Positions 11,060 to 21,164 of a stretch of 64,000 bases of DNA are shown here, in pieces; the first letter of the stretch is position 1; every line of letters begins with the position of its first letter. The DNA lies in assembly GCA_900660155.1 (NCBI GenBank), contig CABFPE010000034.1, forward strand, positions 244,609 through 308,608, written 5' to 3'. The translations under genes and the position numbers were made by a program. This DNA is from Hofstenia miamia. Its lineage: Eukaryota; Xenacoelomorpha; Acoela; Hofsteniidae. The notes below the pieces were generated by a model. It had not been told where the DNA came from, did no database searches, and saw only the letters and a program-made list of their open reading frames with translations.

Positions 11060-11728
11060 CTGAAAACATATCGTAAAGCATAGGCCAATTGCAAAACCTC
11101 AATATAAGCAAACAAAGCTATGGCACAGCAAAGCCAAGCTGTGAGCAATGCAAACTGCTTGACAACATACAAAATATGGGTATTGTTCTTGAAAAAGCTT
11201 TTTAATGGATTGATTATACACATCTTACAATGTTTACCTGACGCATTTAGTTTAGTAGAAACACTATAGCTATATAACTGGCACAGGACGAATTACGTCC
11301 TTAATAGATTCTAAAACAGATTAGTTTTAGGCACATGTTATATGAGATGATACTTTTGAACGATCAATCAAAGCTATTTTGGAAAGATTCAATTAATTTT
11401 CTAACGCATAATAAATTTTCGAAAATAGATATTTTAGTGTCCAATTTTTTATTTCATTTTGTAAAGAAAATGGATTCTTTAGAGTTCAAAAGTAATATTT
11501 TGGGACAACTGCTGGTCCGTGAATAGATTGTTTTCGAGTGGGGTTTGAGAATCTCAACAAGATTCCACCTTCATGACACATTTACATTTTGGGTCTAAAG
11601 TCCTTAAATAACTTGAGGCTAGTGAGACAATTGCATGAAAGAACTAAAAAATTGCTTTTCTTTAGAAATGCTTTAAAACGCCAGTGATGTTAACAATTCT
11701 TGTATGTTCCCAGTGTTTTCCTATAGTA
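11060..11728. other. Intronic stretch of the mucin-like gene
   Basis: It lies between two inferred exons of the minus-strand gene. A minus-strand open frame at 11,017-11,223 with a hydrophobic run (LLTAWLCCAIALFAYIEVLQL) overlaps the start of the mucin frame out of phase. It could be a fortuitous frame or an alternative first exon. Nothing else is recognisable. Confidence 0.35.
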
Positions 11729-12052
11729 CTGGAAATTGAAGTTGAGCAGTTACAACTGGCGGTGCAAAATTACATCAATACATAGAAGAAATTAATGGGA
11801 TACCAAAGTTTAAGTGAATACTATTTTACATCAAAATCAACAACTGGACTTCTTTTCTTTGCAATACGTAAATTTATCATCCTGTATTCAACGTTTTGTA
11901 CTTTAAGCATTATTTCAACACGGAAATTGAAGTTGGGGCATTCATTGGAATTTTTCATTCTCGTCAAATTAATATTATGTACAAGTCCAATATAGGTTTC
12001 AATTATAACTTATAAGCTTTTACACTATTAAAGTGGTTTTTCCCTATACATA

Positions 12053-13385
12053 ATGGCGAAAACTATCCCAAACGCAATAAGAGCATCTTAAATCAAACAT
12101 CACAGAATGAGCATCGCCACACCATATTCTGAAAACCTAAAGATTCCAAAATCAACAGTAGCTCGAATCATCAAAATTTATAAGGTTTGTGGTACATTTA
12201 CTTCATTAAATAGCCCAGGAAAAGCCCCCAAAGAATTCTTCTACAACTTGCTGGAGCTAATGTGTTGTTTAATGCCAATCAGTTAAAAGCCATTTTGAGC
12301 GATGGGAACAAAGATACAGTTCGTAAAGTTAGGAATATTTTAATTAAGAGGGGACTATCAGCTACTAGAATTGCTACTCCGAAGCAATTTTTATAGAATT
12401 TTCAAAGAATGCGACGTCAAAAATTTTGTTGAAGTTTCTTCAANATACTTCCATTATACTTTTCAGATGCTCTGGAGTTTGCCTCATACTACATTTTATG
12501 TATAGGTTTCCTATCTCTTCAAGATTGTCGGTTATCCCCAGTATTTCCATTGTCCTGACTTGGTAGTACATATCAATCGCTATTTTTGAGTCGACCATTA
12601 TTCTTTCCACTGGCGCCATACNAGTTAAAAGCCATTTTGAGCGATGGGAACAAAGATACAGTTCGTAAAGTTAGGAATATTTTAATTAAGAGGGGACTAT
12701 CAGCTACTAGAATTGCTACTCCGAAGCAATTTTTATAGAATTTTCAAAGAATGCGACGTCAAAAATTTTGTTGAAGTTTCTTCAAACGATATCCAAAATT
12801 GGACTAAAGTAAAAGTTAGTGACGATTCAACATTTGAGCTTTTTCCACGTCGACGTGTAATTGTCTAACGGTCCGCAGGGATGTTTTGGTGTTTTCATTC
12901 CAAATATACCCTGAAAGCTCTAAAACAGAGGATGAAAATTTACGGTTTGGGCGTTCATGTGCATCAGGTTTTAGAAAGATTGTCAAAGTGGAATGAAATA
13001 TGACAGCAAAGCGTTATTATGAGTTTCTTAGTGAAAATCTTCCTTTTTTACTTCGCAATTCTCTTTATTAGCATGATGGAGCCCCGGGAAACACAACCCG
13101 TGATAAAGTCCAATTTCTTGCTGATAACAGAGTAGTCATGTTTTCCAGAATGGCAAGGACAGTCATCTGACAAATACTATTGAAAATTTACGGGAAATTT
13201 TAAAGAAAAAGTCAATGATACGCAGCTGTCCAATCTTTCAAACCTTTGGACTACTATAGAAAAAGAATTTTACACAATTCTTGATCAGAAACTATTGGCT
13301 TTGTATGAGTCACTACCTGGCAGCTCGTGGAATCAATATAAAATATTGGAAACAATCTTTAATGAAATTTTTTATATTTCATAAT
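12053..13385 (+). pseudogene. Broken Tc1-like transposase of the IR/DR element
   Basis: The ATG at 12,053 starts a frame (MAKTIPNAIRAS) that soon breaks. Recognisable parts are an HTH-like PKSTVARIIKIYK near 12,145, a first-Asp region WTKVKVSDDSTFELFP near 12,797, a QHDGAPGNTTRDKVQF block near 13,070, and a degraded C-terminal IENLREILKKKVNDTQLSN region near 13,170-13,240. Multiple stops and frame changes occur, so it is inactive. About 340 bases are extra because of the assembly join. Confidence 0.7.
12281..12785. repeat. Assembly duplication with foreign insert
   Basis: Bases 12,281-12,443 and 12,623-12,785 are identical (163 bp) and flank a 177-base segment bounded by single Ns at 12,444 and 12,622. 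This pattern is typical of a scaffold join. The insert (12,445-12,621) is open for 58 codons on the minus strand, containing MVDSKIAIDMYYQVRTMEIL and PEHLKSIMEV, of a family I cannot name. Confidence 0.85.
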
Positions 13386-13658
13386 ACATATTTTCCGCTT
13401 TTGTTGTTGTATTTCACACTTTGATAAAATACTTACATTTATGTGAGGCATTACAACGATTGCCCCAACTTCAATTTCCACTTATGATTAACATGAAATG
13501 CATAAAATCTGTTAAAAATGAGATAAGAAGTTCTAACAATTTTCCTTAGATGATTCAACATAATGTGCATCAAAAAGTTGATATTTTAAATATTATGTAC
13601 AGGTGCAAATGCAATTTTGTTAGGCCAGTTGAAGCTGTCCCAACTTCAATTTCCGGTA

Positions 13659-14241
13659 ACTCATCACGATTTGTATCAAAAAAACTTTTCCTAGAGCTTC
13701 TATAAATGAAAGTTTGGAACAATTTGCGAAACATATTTGGAAGCATGTGCCTTTTTATCTACACTTATATTACTAAAGAATCCACTAAAAATAGGCAAAA
13801 TCCTATGTTACTACTTTTATAAAACCGAGTCCTCAAATTTCAAGTGTAATATGAGTTATTTAGTACAGATGCAATTGATAAAGTTAACATTTATAGAAGG
13901 ATATCAGTAACGTACATCTTAAATTGATTATAGAGAACTAGGGTCACCCCAATTGATACCAAATTGCATGTACGCTTCTAGCTTTAGATCGCTACACTAA
14001 TTCTAATCTATCGCATTCACGTGAATATCCAAACGGTTTCTATCAAGACTAAATCCTGCGTGAATTAGAGTAGTTTGCAAATAGCTATTTGTCACTTATC
14101 TACCAATATATTTACTACATAGAAAGTTATTTCATCGCCTACTAAATTCCACAGTTAAATTTAACTACTAAAAACTGATAAATAAAAAATGATAAAAACA
14201 AACGCCATTTCCATATACTAACTATTTATAAACCAACTTAC
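13659..14241. other. Non-coding intronic stretch
   Basis: AT-rich sequence with no element ends or coding signal, inside the inferred intron between the 14,242 donor and the 10,971 acceptor. Confidence 0.4.
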
Positions 14242-14424
14242 GAGTGGATGAAGCACTAACAGATGAACTGGAACCAGTAAGATGATTGTTACGTTTTTCT
14301 ACTTCCATAATCGCCGAACTGTTTTGACAAATGAGGAACGAGGTATTTACTTCATAATCACATCTTAACTGAACTAATGACAACTCCTTTTCAATTTTTA
14401 CAAAACTGCAATTATCCGATTTTT
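14242..14424 (-). CDS. Internal exon of mucin-like gene, cysteine segment
   Basis: A 183-base exon with a consensus donor (GTAAGT, minus strand) just below 14,242 and an acceptor (AGTTTTTAG) just above 14,424. Both ends are phase 1. It encodes about 60 residues with three cysteines (KSDNCSFVKIEKEL, LRCDYEV, FLICQNSS) and an N-glycosylation-type NSS. It ends in GSSSSVSASST, leading straight into the Ser/Thr-rich last exon. Together with the Cys in the 15.7 kb exon this gives four cysteines, perhaps a small disulphide-bonded extracellular domain. I do not recognise the fold. Confidence 0.55.
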
Positions 14425-15097
14425 CTAAAAACTTATAATGAATTGAATATAGTGTATGCCACAGGTAAAAATAAGAAATGCATTTACAAAAAAACATTGC
14501 TTAAAAATAGCATACTGACTTGTGATTAACTTTAATCAAGATTACAAGAAACGTTTGAAAGGTGATTTTGGAACAATTGATTCTAATCATAAAAAACTGT
14601 CTACTTTGATAAAAATTACATTCAATAATGCATTCAGCCTCATTAAAGTGCAATATAACACCAGTTTTTGAATTTAGATTTTTCTAATTGCAGTTTGTTA
14701 AACTACAGATTAGCGTTTTTATTCCTTCATATTCACAATACATTAAAAGAAACCATTTATATGAAAAGTGCAGAGACAATTCCTAATAAGAGTCGAACAG
14801 AATAATGGCTATACGAGCCGTTTGTTTTCATCACCAGGAATTCGGAATGAGCAGTAAAATTGTACTGGCGATTAAACAGCAAGAATTAAATATCAGATTT
14901 TAGAAATTTAACATTCTTAATCGAAAGCGGCTTTTAGAAATGACTTATAGTTGAATTAAAAACGCTACATTAATAATTCGGCCTACCATTTTGTACAGGT
15001 AAGAAACTCATTTTTGCTTTCTTAAAGCTCTTCCTCTTTTTAAGAAAATTAATGAAAAATTGTGAATGTTGAGGAAGTCGCATGCTCTTTGACTCAC

Positions 15098-15154
15098 AAA
15101 ATTCTTCAAGCGATTCCCATGTTGCTTTACGAAAAATTCGTTCTTCAATATAAT
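15098..15154 (-). other. Splice-flanked 57-base candidate exon
   Basis: A pyrimidine-rich acceptor (TTCTGGTATTTAG) and a donor GTGAGTC bracket 57 bases, open in at least two frames (one reads YIEERIFRKATWESLEEF). Including it in the mucin-like transcript in phase 1 would make a TAA at the next junction, so it is either a skipped or poison exon or a chance pair of sites. Confidence 0.2.
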
Positions 15155-15708
15155 CTAAATACCAGAAGATTTAAGAGAAAAAAACTAAATTTTATACCTT
15201 TCGCTTGTAGTTGCACAAATAATAAACCTAAATTAGATAATATAACATATTGATCAATACAAGACTTCTGTGGAATGACATGTACTTACATACACACGCA
15301 GCTAAAAACACATTCATCTTCTGTCTGTCTGTCTGTTGTTTGTTCTTACGGTTTATATCTGTTTAAGTCATTGACAGGTTGTTGCGACTAATAATGTTTT
15401 ATATTTAGCAATTTGGTAAAACAACATTCAATTTTGTCTCCTTAAAATGTTCAGTTTATACAATCAATAGCTGTTACTTGACAATTTTCTATCTAGCTTA
15501 TTTCAATTATCACTGATTACAAACTATATAAAAATATTGTGTATTCAGTTAAATTAAATTGCAGATCTGGCACTGCTTTTATCTGAAAGTATTTTTTTCT
15601 CTAATATTAATATCAGACGGAGCAATAATTTCTTTTGAAAACAGTGAAAAAATTTTAATCTAAAAATTTTAAAACTTTGAAATATAGTTTCTCTTGTAAT
15701 TTTCTTAC

Positions 15709-15792
15709 CTATAACTATTTCTAAGCAATCATTTGATTTTTTATATTCAAAACTAGTGTCATTTGACATTAACAAATTATTTTTATTAAGAA
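15709..15792 (-). CDS. Upstream exon of mucin-like gene
   Basis: An 84-base exon with a consensus donor (ATAG then GTAAGA) at its end and a weaker acceptor (ATATGTAG) at 15,793. Both ends are phase 1, so it joins the 14,424 exon in frame. It encodes LNKNNLLMSNDTSFEYKKSN followed by DCLEIVI, with one Cys and one NDT glycosylation-type site. The ATG inside it (MSNDTS) could be a start, but a secreted mucin would need a signal peptide, so an unfound first exon further upstream (higher coordinates) is more likely. Confidence 0.45.
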
Positions 15793-15799
15793 CTACATA

Positions 15800-16419
15800 T
15801 ACATTTATTACAAACATTATTACAAATTATTAGCGAATTAATTACTGCCCACAGAATCGCTTTAAGATTTTTAATCGGACTCACCTTCTTTGAAATAATC
15901 TACCATTGTATTAGATTGGAATTTTTAAAAATGCATTAATGAATAGCACGGTTAAATGGCAAAACAAAGTAATAGCATTCGGGACAAGAGCAATTTTAGA
16001 TTGCATTAATCTGAAAGCTATAAGCGAATGGTCACTATCAGGGGTGCAGATCTTCAGAATTTTCTAAGGGGGATTCAAAATACAGAATCACTTTTTTAAC
16101 ATTTAATTTTTTTCAAACAAACAGCTCCTCCACTGAAAAGATTTGTTTCGTTTACACAGCTAAAACCTTCCATTATTCATTTATTACTTTAATTACTCGT
16201 TTAAATTAACAAAAATGGTTGTAATTTTTTTATGTTTTTACATTCTTGGAGGGGGATCTACTCCAGTGATCACAATTAGTTTCACTTTAAATAATCACAA
16301 CACTTCATAATCATTACATCACACAACTTGAAAAAGCATTTCCATCAACCTCAATTACGGCTCTTTCCAAATGACTCCTACTTAACTTGGTTATGAAGAA
16401 CCATTGATATTAACCAATA
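15800..16419. other. AT-rich non-coding stretch
   Basis: No coding signal or element ends are seen. Confidence 0.4.
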
Positions 16420-16462
16420 CACACACACATATATATATACATATATACTGTATATATATATA

Positions 16463-16492
<30 letters not shown>
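16420..16492. repeat. (CA)n/(TA)n microsatellite
   Basis: A short ACAC run followed by TA repeats with TATACTG interruptions. It forms the left flank of the MITE. Confidence 0.9.
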
Positions 16493-16496
<4 letters not shown>

Positions 16497-16837
16497 TGGC
16501 GTACTTTAACACAATATTTGCCTATCTCACTTTCGAAAAATTTAAGCCGGAAAAAATTAACAAGGTTATTTGTGAAAATTTGTGAAACATTTGATTTTGA
16601 CTACAGTGTTGCCTTTAATACTTTGTCTGACATTTTACTCAATAATTATTGTAAAATCTTTTATATTAGTTCCTTTAGAAAGAAATTAAAATTTTCAAAT
16701 TAATCGTTTTTTAAATGTTTTATGTGAATATTGTATGTTTCAATACGAATTTTGTTAATTTAATATTTATTACAGCCAGCCCTCGATAATATTGTAATAT
16801 TCTCGGCTCCAAGGCCTGTGTTAAAGTACGCCATGAT
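16493..16837. mobile_element. MITE with 21-bp perfect inverted repeats
   Basis: Bases 16,493-16,513 (ATCATGGCGTACTTTAACAC plus A) are the exact reverse complement of 16,817-16,837. The element is 345 bp, lacks a transposase and sits in a TA tract on both sides, so it fits a Tc1/mariner-type MITE using TA targets. The 99-codon plus-strand open frame spanning it is composed of microsatellite and element sequence and is not a gene. Confidence 0.85.
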
Positions 16838-16885
16838 ATATATATATATATACTGTATATATATATATATATGTATATATATATA
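16838..16885. repeat. (TA)n spacer between MITE and mariner
   Basis: About 48 bases of TA repeat with TATACTG and ATGTAT interruptions separate two TA-targeting elements. Confidence 0.9.
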
Positions 16886-17904
16886 CAAGGTGTTTCAGAA
16901 TTAATAAGCTCTCTTTGAGATATAACAAATCACTGATAACAAAAATCTATGAAAAGTCAAAATATATTCATTAAATCTATGGTCACTGATAAGTCAAAAT
17001 ATATTGATTAAATATTTTTAAATAAATTCATTTTGACTGCAATATTAATTCTGATTTATCAATAAAGTCACATGATGAATTACACAAATGAACAGAAAGT
17101 TTATGCTATTTCATGGGCTGTAACTTCTGGAAATTTGAAAGAAGCTGCTCGACAGTATAAGCAGAAATATGGCACTCCAGTTCCTGATACTCAACAAATT
17201 AAACGTTGGAAAGAAAAATTAATTGAAACAGGTTCCTTAAACAAAAACAAGCCAGGTCAAGGTGCTCGAACTTCCGCTAGTGGTGATGATACCATTGAAA
17301 AAATTAAAAAAAATAATCGCAAACCAACCAGGAACATCACAAAGAAAATTGTCTAGTCAATTAAATGTATCTGTATCCAGTATCAATAGAGCGATTAAAA
17401 AAAGTCACATCAAAAAATGGAAACCTCAAAAGAAACAGGAACTGAAGCCAAAAGATTTTGAAGCACGATTAAATTTTTGCCATTTCGTTTTAACTCAAGT
17501 TGAAATAATCCTAACTTTACTCATCGCATTATTTTTCATGTCAATGGTCATGTGAACTTGAATAATGCATTCTCCTTCCATTGGTGTTTTTCAGCATGTG
17601 GTCATGGTGGCTTGGTTGGTTTTCGAACGTATCGCCATTCAGTTAATAGTGAATTTTTCCTTACTATTCTTCAGGAAGATGTCTGGCCATATTTCCGCCA
17701 AAGAAGAAACTTGATATTTCAACTTGATGGAGCTCGAGCTCATTTTGGAACATCTGTCAGAGATTATTTATATGGCAAGTTTAATAACCGCTGGATTGGT
17801 AGAGGGGGCTCTTTGGCACATTACCCAGCAAGATCACCTGATTTGACAATCTGCGATTATTTCTTATGGGGGTAAATACGGGAAAAAGTTTATTTATACA
17901 CCGT

Positions 17905-17925
17905 NNNNNNNNNNNNNNNNNNNNN
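17905..17925. other. Assembly gap (21 N)
   Basis: A run of 21 N. The sequences 17,810-17,904 and 18,031-18,125 are identical (95 bp), so the mariner transposase is partly duplicated by the join. Confidence 0.95.
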
Positions 17926-18030
17926 TAAGTTTTGAAAGTGCAATAATCTACCGTTGTCTAGCATGTACTCATTATTCGGTAGCTCCTGCGTTATTGTATG
18001 TGGTCCAGACCAAACCGTTTTAATTTACGT
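17926..18030 (-). mobile_element. Short LTR-retrotransposon integrase fragment
   Basis: This 105-base piece next to the gap resembles the end of the integrase of a Ty3/gypsy-like element on the minus strand. It is a broken fossil fragment with no ends visible, probably placed here by the scaffold join. Confidence 0.4.
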
Positions 18031-18375
18031 TCTTTGGCACATTACCCAGCAAGATCACCTGATTTGACAATCTGCGATTATTTCTTATGGGGGTAAATAC
18101 GGGAAAAAGTTTATTTATACACCGTTCAAGATATTGATGACCTAGAAGAAAAAATTCGCCATGAAATCCAATCCATTACCGTGCAAATGTTCCAAAATAG
18201 TGTAGATAATTTTACTGATCGTTGTTTTGCATATATTAACTCAAATGGTGGTTATGTTGAATAAATATGTTTTTTATTATATAGAAAATAAAATTTTGTA
18301 TTCTTGTCGATTTATTGTTTCGGTTTGCGGGAAATTTTATAGTCAAAGAGGGGTTATTAATCCTGAAACACCCTG

Positions 18376-18402
18376 TATATATATATATATATATATATAT
18401 AA
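18376..18402. repeat. (TA)n microsatellite
   Basis: TA repeat directly abutting the right end of the mariner element. Confidence 0.9.
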
Positions 18403-18657
18403 CTATTTGTAACTTCATAAATAAGAAAAATTACAAGCTAATTTCGAAAAGCTCTTTGAAAATATATGCAGGAATTTCAATTACTTATGTATTCATTCCC
18501 CAATTTTCTCTATAACCCATTGCTTCTACTTACATTTGGAAATATATTTAAGTTATTACTTTAAATTGGAATTGTCAATAACTACAATGATATGTTAAAA
18601 TCTTCTACTGAAGAGGCTCTCAAACATTTTAGAATGTTTAATTCGAAACATATGGGA

Positions 18658-18660
<3 letters not shown>

Positions 18661-18726
<66 letters not shown>

Positions 18727-18775
18727 CGTATATATTTTATATATATATACGCATACATACATATACATGCATACA
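18661..18775. repeat. (TA)n/(CATA)n microsatellite
   Basis: Long TA repeat grading into CATACATA repeats. The open frame across it is an artefact. Confidence 0.9.
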
Positions 18776-18779
18776 TTAG

Positions 18780-19619
18780 TGCATACCTACATGCACATTC
18801 CATTCAATTCAATTGAATGCCCTAAATGTAATAATACATATGCGTAAATAAACCATGATCAAAATGTATGTTTTGAAATAACCACGAATACGTCCTTTGT
18901 GTAAAATTTCAAATTTATTTCTTTTAGTAAAAATTGAGTTACTTAGTGGAATTGGGAAAAAATTGATGAATTTTTCTCAGTTGAAATTTAAATGCCATTC
19001 TCTTACAATTTGAAGACAATTCAATTTTTCAATTTGTCGATAGATGTCATCAGCTTATAAATTTAAAAAATGCTATTTTGAGATCTTATAGCAATTTATT
19101 ATAATTATTTGATCAATGAAGTGAAAAATATCACAGAAACATTTTTCTGATGAATTTGAGTGCTAATTTCTTGTAGAATTTTACAAACTAGAAGGAAATT
19201 TAAAATATACATGGGAAATATTTGAAGTCTTGTAAGCTGCGAATTTGATTAATTAATGAAATTGTTCACTAAATGCAATTAAATATTTAACTTGCTCTAT
19301 TGATTGCGAAATCATGCACATTGCAATACATTACTTATGTATGAATAAACTCGTTTTTGCAAAATGTTAGCGGTGCTAGACGCAACATTTCAACATTATG
19401 TACAGTTAGGTGTTAAAATTATAGTATCATATTTTATGGATGCTCAATGACTATTGAGTAAAAACTAAATGTACTTTTAACATTTATCTCCTAACCCTAT
19501 CCATATTGATGCAACAAGCTCATTTTTATCTCTCATGATTTATTGATTTTCATTATCATAGATAATAAAACATCTGAACTATTTATATGAGGTCTTATGT
19601 AAACTTTCAAGTAATTACT
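18780..19619. other. AT-rich non-coding stretch
   Basis: No feature is recognised. Confidence 0.4.
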
Positions 19620-19990
19620 TTAGAAATTCGTGTGTTTGATTTGAAAGCAATCCCTAAATAATCCAGACAACTTTTTCATTATGTGATAATTTCACAAAAA
19701 TATAATATAGATGTCTAAAATCTGATAAAACCACTGGATAGAGAAGTGTGTTCTCTTTCATTTCGACCCAGCGCTCCTGAACAGAACTTGGGTACTCTAT
19801 TTACAGAAAACAAAAATCGTTACTGTCATGGGCTTTAGACCGCTTTATTATCTAAACACTAAGTATACGAAGATTTTGAAAGCTTTTGCAAAAATCGCAT
19901 TAAAAAAAAATTAACAATAGACTCGGAGAAAATTATTTGAAAATGTGGACAAAACGGTTTTGACTTTAAAGATACAACATACAGTAAGTT
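19620..19990 (-). repeat. Interspersed repeat family, copy C (inverted)
   Basis: Read on the minus strand, it carries GTCTGGATTATTTAGGGATT and GTCGAAATGAAAGAGAACAC, matching blocks of copies A and B in the same relative order. Confidence 0.45.
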
Positions 19991-20358
19991 TTTGATATTT
20001 AATAATTGTACATGTGCTAAAATACTAAGTAAATATTATTTACTTTGTAAAAATGAGCTTTGCATTCTTATATGATTACAACAACTTAATCCGTTTTGTT
20101 TTTTCTGCTTTTGTATTGATGACAAATAAGATTAACACCAGACAGCTTAACGTTTATTGCCACTGAAATCCATATAAGAGATATTTACGTGTTCAAGGGG
20201 ATCTTAAATTGGAAAATATCATTAAACAACGATCAACCACCGAATAGGAAGGAGTAATGTATTATGAAATTTCCATAACAATGAAAAGCATTATTACATA
20301 TATATTTAAGAAATGGGACCAATAGACTTTGAAAACTAAGTCGATCATATTTCCTTAC

Positions 20359-20412
20359 CTAGCATGACAGTATTTTTTACCCAGCCTACAACAACAAATT
20401 GAGCAAAAAAAC
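20359..20412. other. Possible splice-flanked micro-exons on both strands
   Basis: On the minus strand, a strong acceptor (GTTGTTGTAG) and donor (CTAG then GTAAGG) bracket 27 bases (20,359-20,385), open in phase 1 as WVKNTVML. On the plus strand, TTTTTTACCCAG and GAA then GTAAGTG bracket 32 bases (20,381-20,412). Both cannot be dominant. Either one is a tiny exon of a neighbouring gene or both are chance matches. Confidence 0.2.
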
Positions 20413-20419
20413 TGAAGTA

Positions 20420-21150
20420 AGTGAATGAAGTTGTAATGATCAAATGTTAGTAGGGATGGGATCCGGATAGTAAATTGAATATACCGGATATCTGATAGTA
20501 TAGTGTTCAATTATTACTAGGGCAACCAGAAATATGACCGTAAAAAAATGACCTGATTTTTATGACAAAATATGACGGAAGGCTCACATGATGATTCTTA
20601 ATAAGACTGTAAGCTTTATACATACATGAAAATTTAAACTAATATTGTAAGTTTTTAAATAGGAAATGATTAATTATTTAATAATGTTTAAAATATGTAC
20701 CCAATTCAATTAGGAATTCAGGAAGAAATATTCTATGCAGGAAGGGTGATGAATTTCACATAAAAGGCCTTGGCTTCATTAATCCATAAGTAATTTTATA
20801 GGCTTTGAAAAATTATTTACCTAATAATCCTAAACAATGGAAGTATGTAATTCGATTATTTAAATAACTCTATTCAGAAAAGTAAGTGTTTTCAAAGTAC
20901 GACCAAAATTTTAAACCTTTCAAGATATTGTTGCTATGAATATATCCAACGAGTACACCTGCTCTGAAATCGTGATAAGTTATCAAACATAGATACGTTT
21001 GAACAGTACGCTATAGAAGCATACATAATTAATGGCAATATCATAGAATTAATTAATTGCAATTAAATTTTCCAGTGCGTATTGAATGATATAAATCGTT
21101 TTAGCTTCAATAAGGTATTTTTATGCAATTTTATATAAAATTATTATGAT
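20420..21150. other. AT-rich non-coding stretch
   Basis: It contains a repeat-like phrase GGGATGGGATCCGGATAG near 20,453 but no ends or frame. Confidence 0.35.
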
Positions 21151-21164
21151 ATTTCTAAGATAGA

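Larger units (their letters stand above)
11729..13656 (+). mobile_element. Tc1-like transposon with IR/DR ends
   Basis: TA flanks the element at 11,727-11,728 and 13,657-13,658. The outer inverted repeats match over about 50 bases: the left end starts CTGGAAATTGAAGTTGAG, and the right end read inward starts CCGGAAATTGAAGTTGGG. A second core, GGAAATTGAAGTTGGGGCA, lies about 193 bases in from the left end (11,922-11,940) and, inverted, about 177 bases in from the right end (13,461-13,479). This two-repeats-per-end layout is the IR/DR arrangement known from Sleeping Beauty-like Tc1 elements. It sits in an intron of the minus-strand mucin-like gene. An assembly duplication inside it (12,281-12,785) inflates its length. 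Confidence 0.8.
17072..18264 (+). pseudogene. Broken mariner transposase (rosa-like)
   Basis: The ATG at 17,072 (MMNYTNEQKVYAISWAV) begins a helix-turn-helix region that continues as TIEKIKKNNRKPT. After a frame change it continues as NQPGTSQRKLSSQLNVSVSS near 17,310. The first catalytic block is damaged: FTHRIIFHVNGHVN lacks the SDEA-like residues normally found there. Later blocks are LIFQLDGARAHFGTSVRDYL and RWIGRGG...ARSPDLT. The C-terminus after the duplicated join (DIDDLEEKIRHEIQSITVQM, ending NGGYVE) stops at 18,262-18,264. Frame changes, an internal stop and the lost first motif make it inactive. Confidence 0.75.
16886..18375 (+). mobile_element. Mariner-superfamily element, rosa-like spacing
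   Basis: The ends are inverted repeats of about 33 bases. The left end is CAAGGTGTTTCAGAATTAAT; the right end read inward is CAGGGTGTTTCAGGATTAAT. TA lies outside both. The internal transposase remnant is at 17,072-18,264. The block containing the last two acidic residues has about 42 residues between the Asp of QLDGARAH and the Asp of CDYFLWG, close to the 41 of the rosa (DD41D) group and unlike the 34 of classical mariners. Part of the internal sequence is duplicated around a 21-N gap. Confidence 0.8.

Noticed and set aside
15098-15154. 57-base splice-flanked piece as a constitutive exon of the mucin-like gene
   Set aside because: In the gene's phase it creates a stop at the next junction.
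15322-15335. GTCT repeat as a larger satellite
   Set aside because: Only a few units long.
16404-16703. 99-codon plus-strand open frame
   Set aside because: It is made of microsatellite plus the left part of the MITE.
18592-18816. 74-codon plus-strand open frame
   Set aside because: It is Tyr-Ile translation of a TA/CATA repeat.
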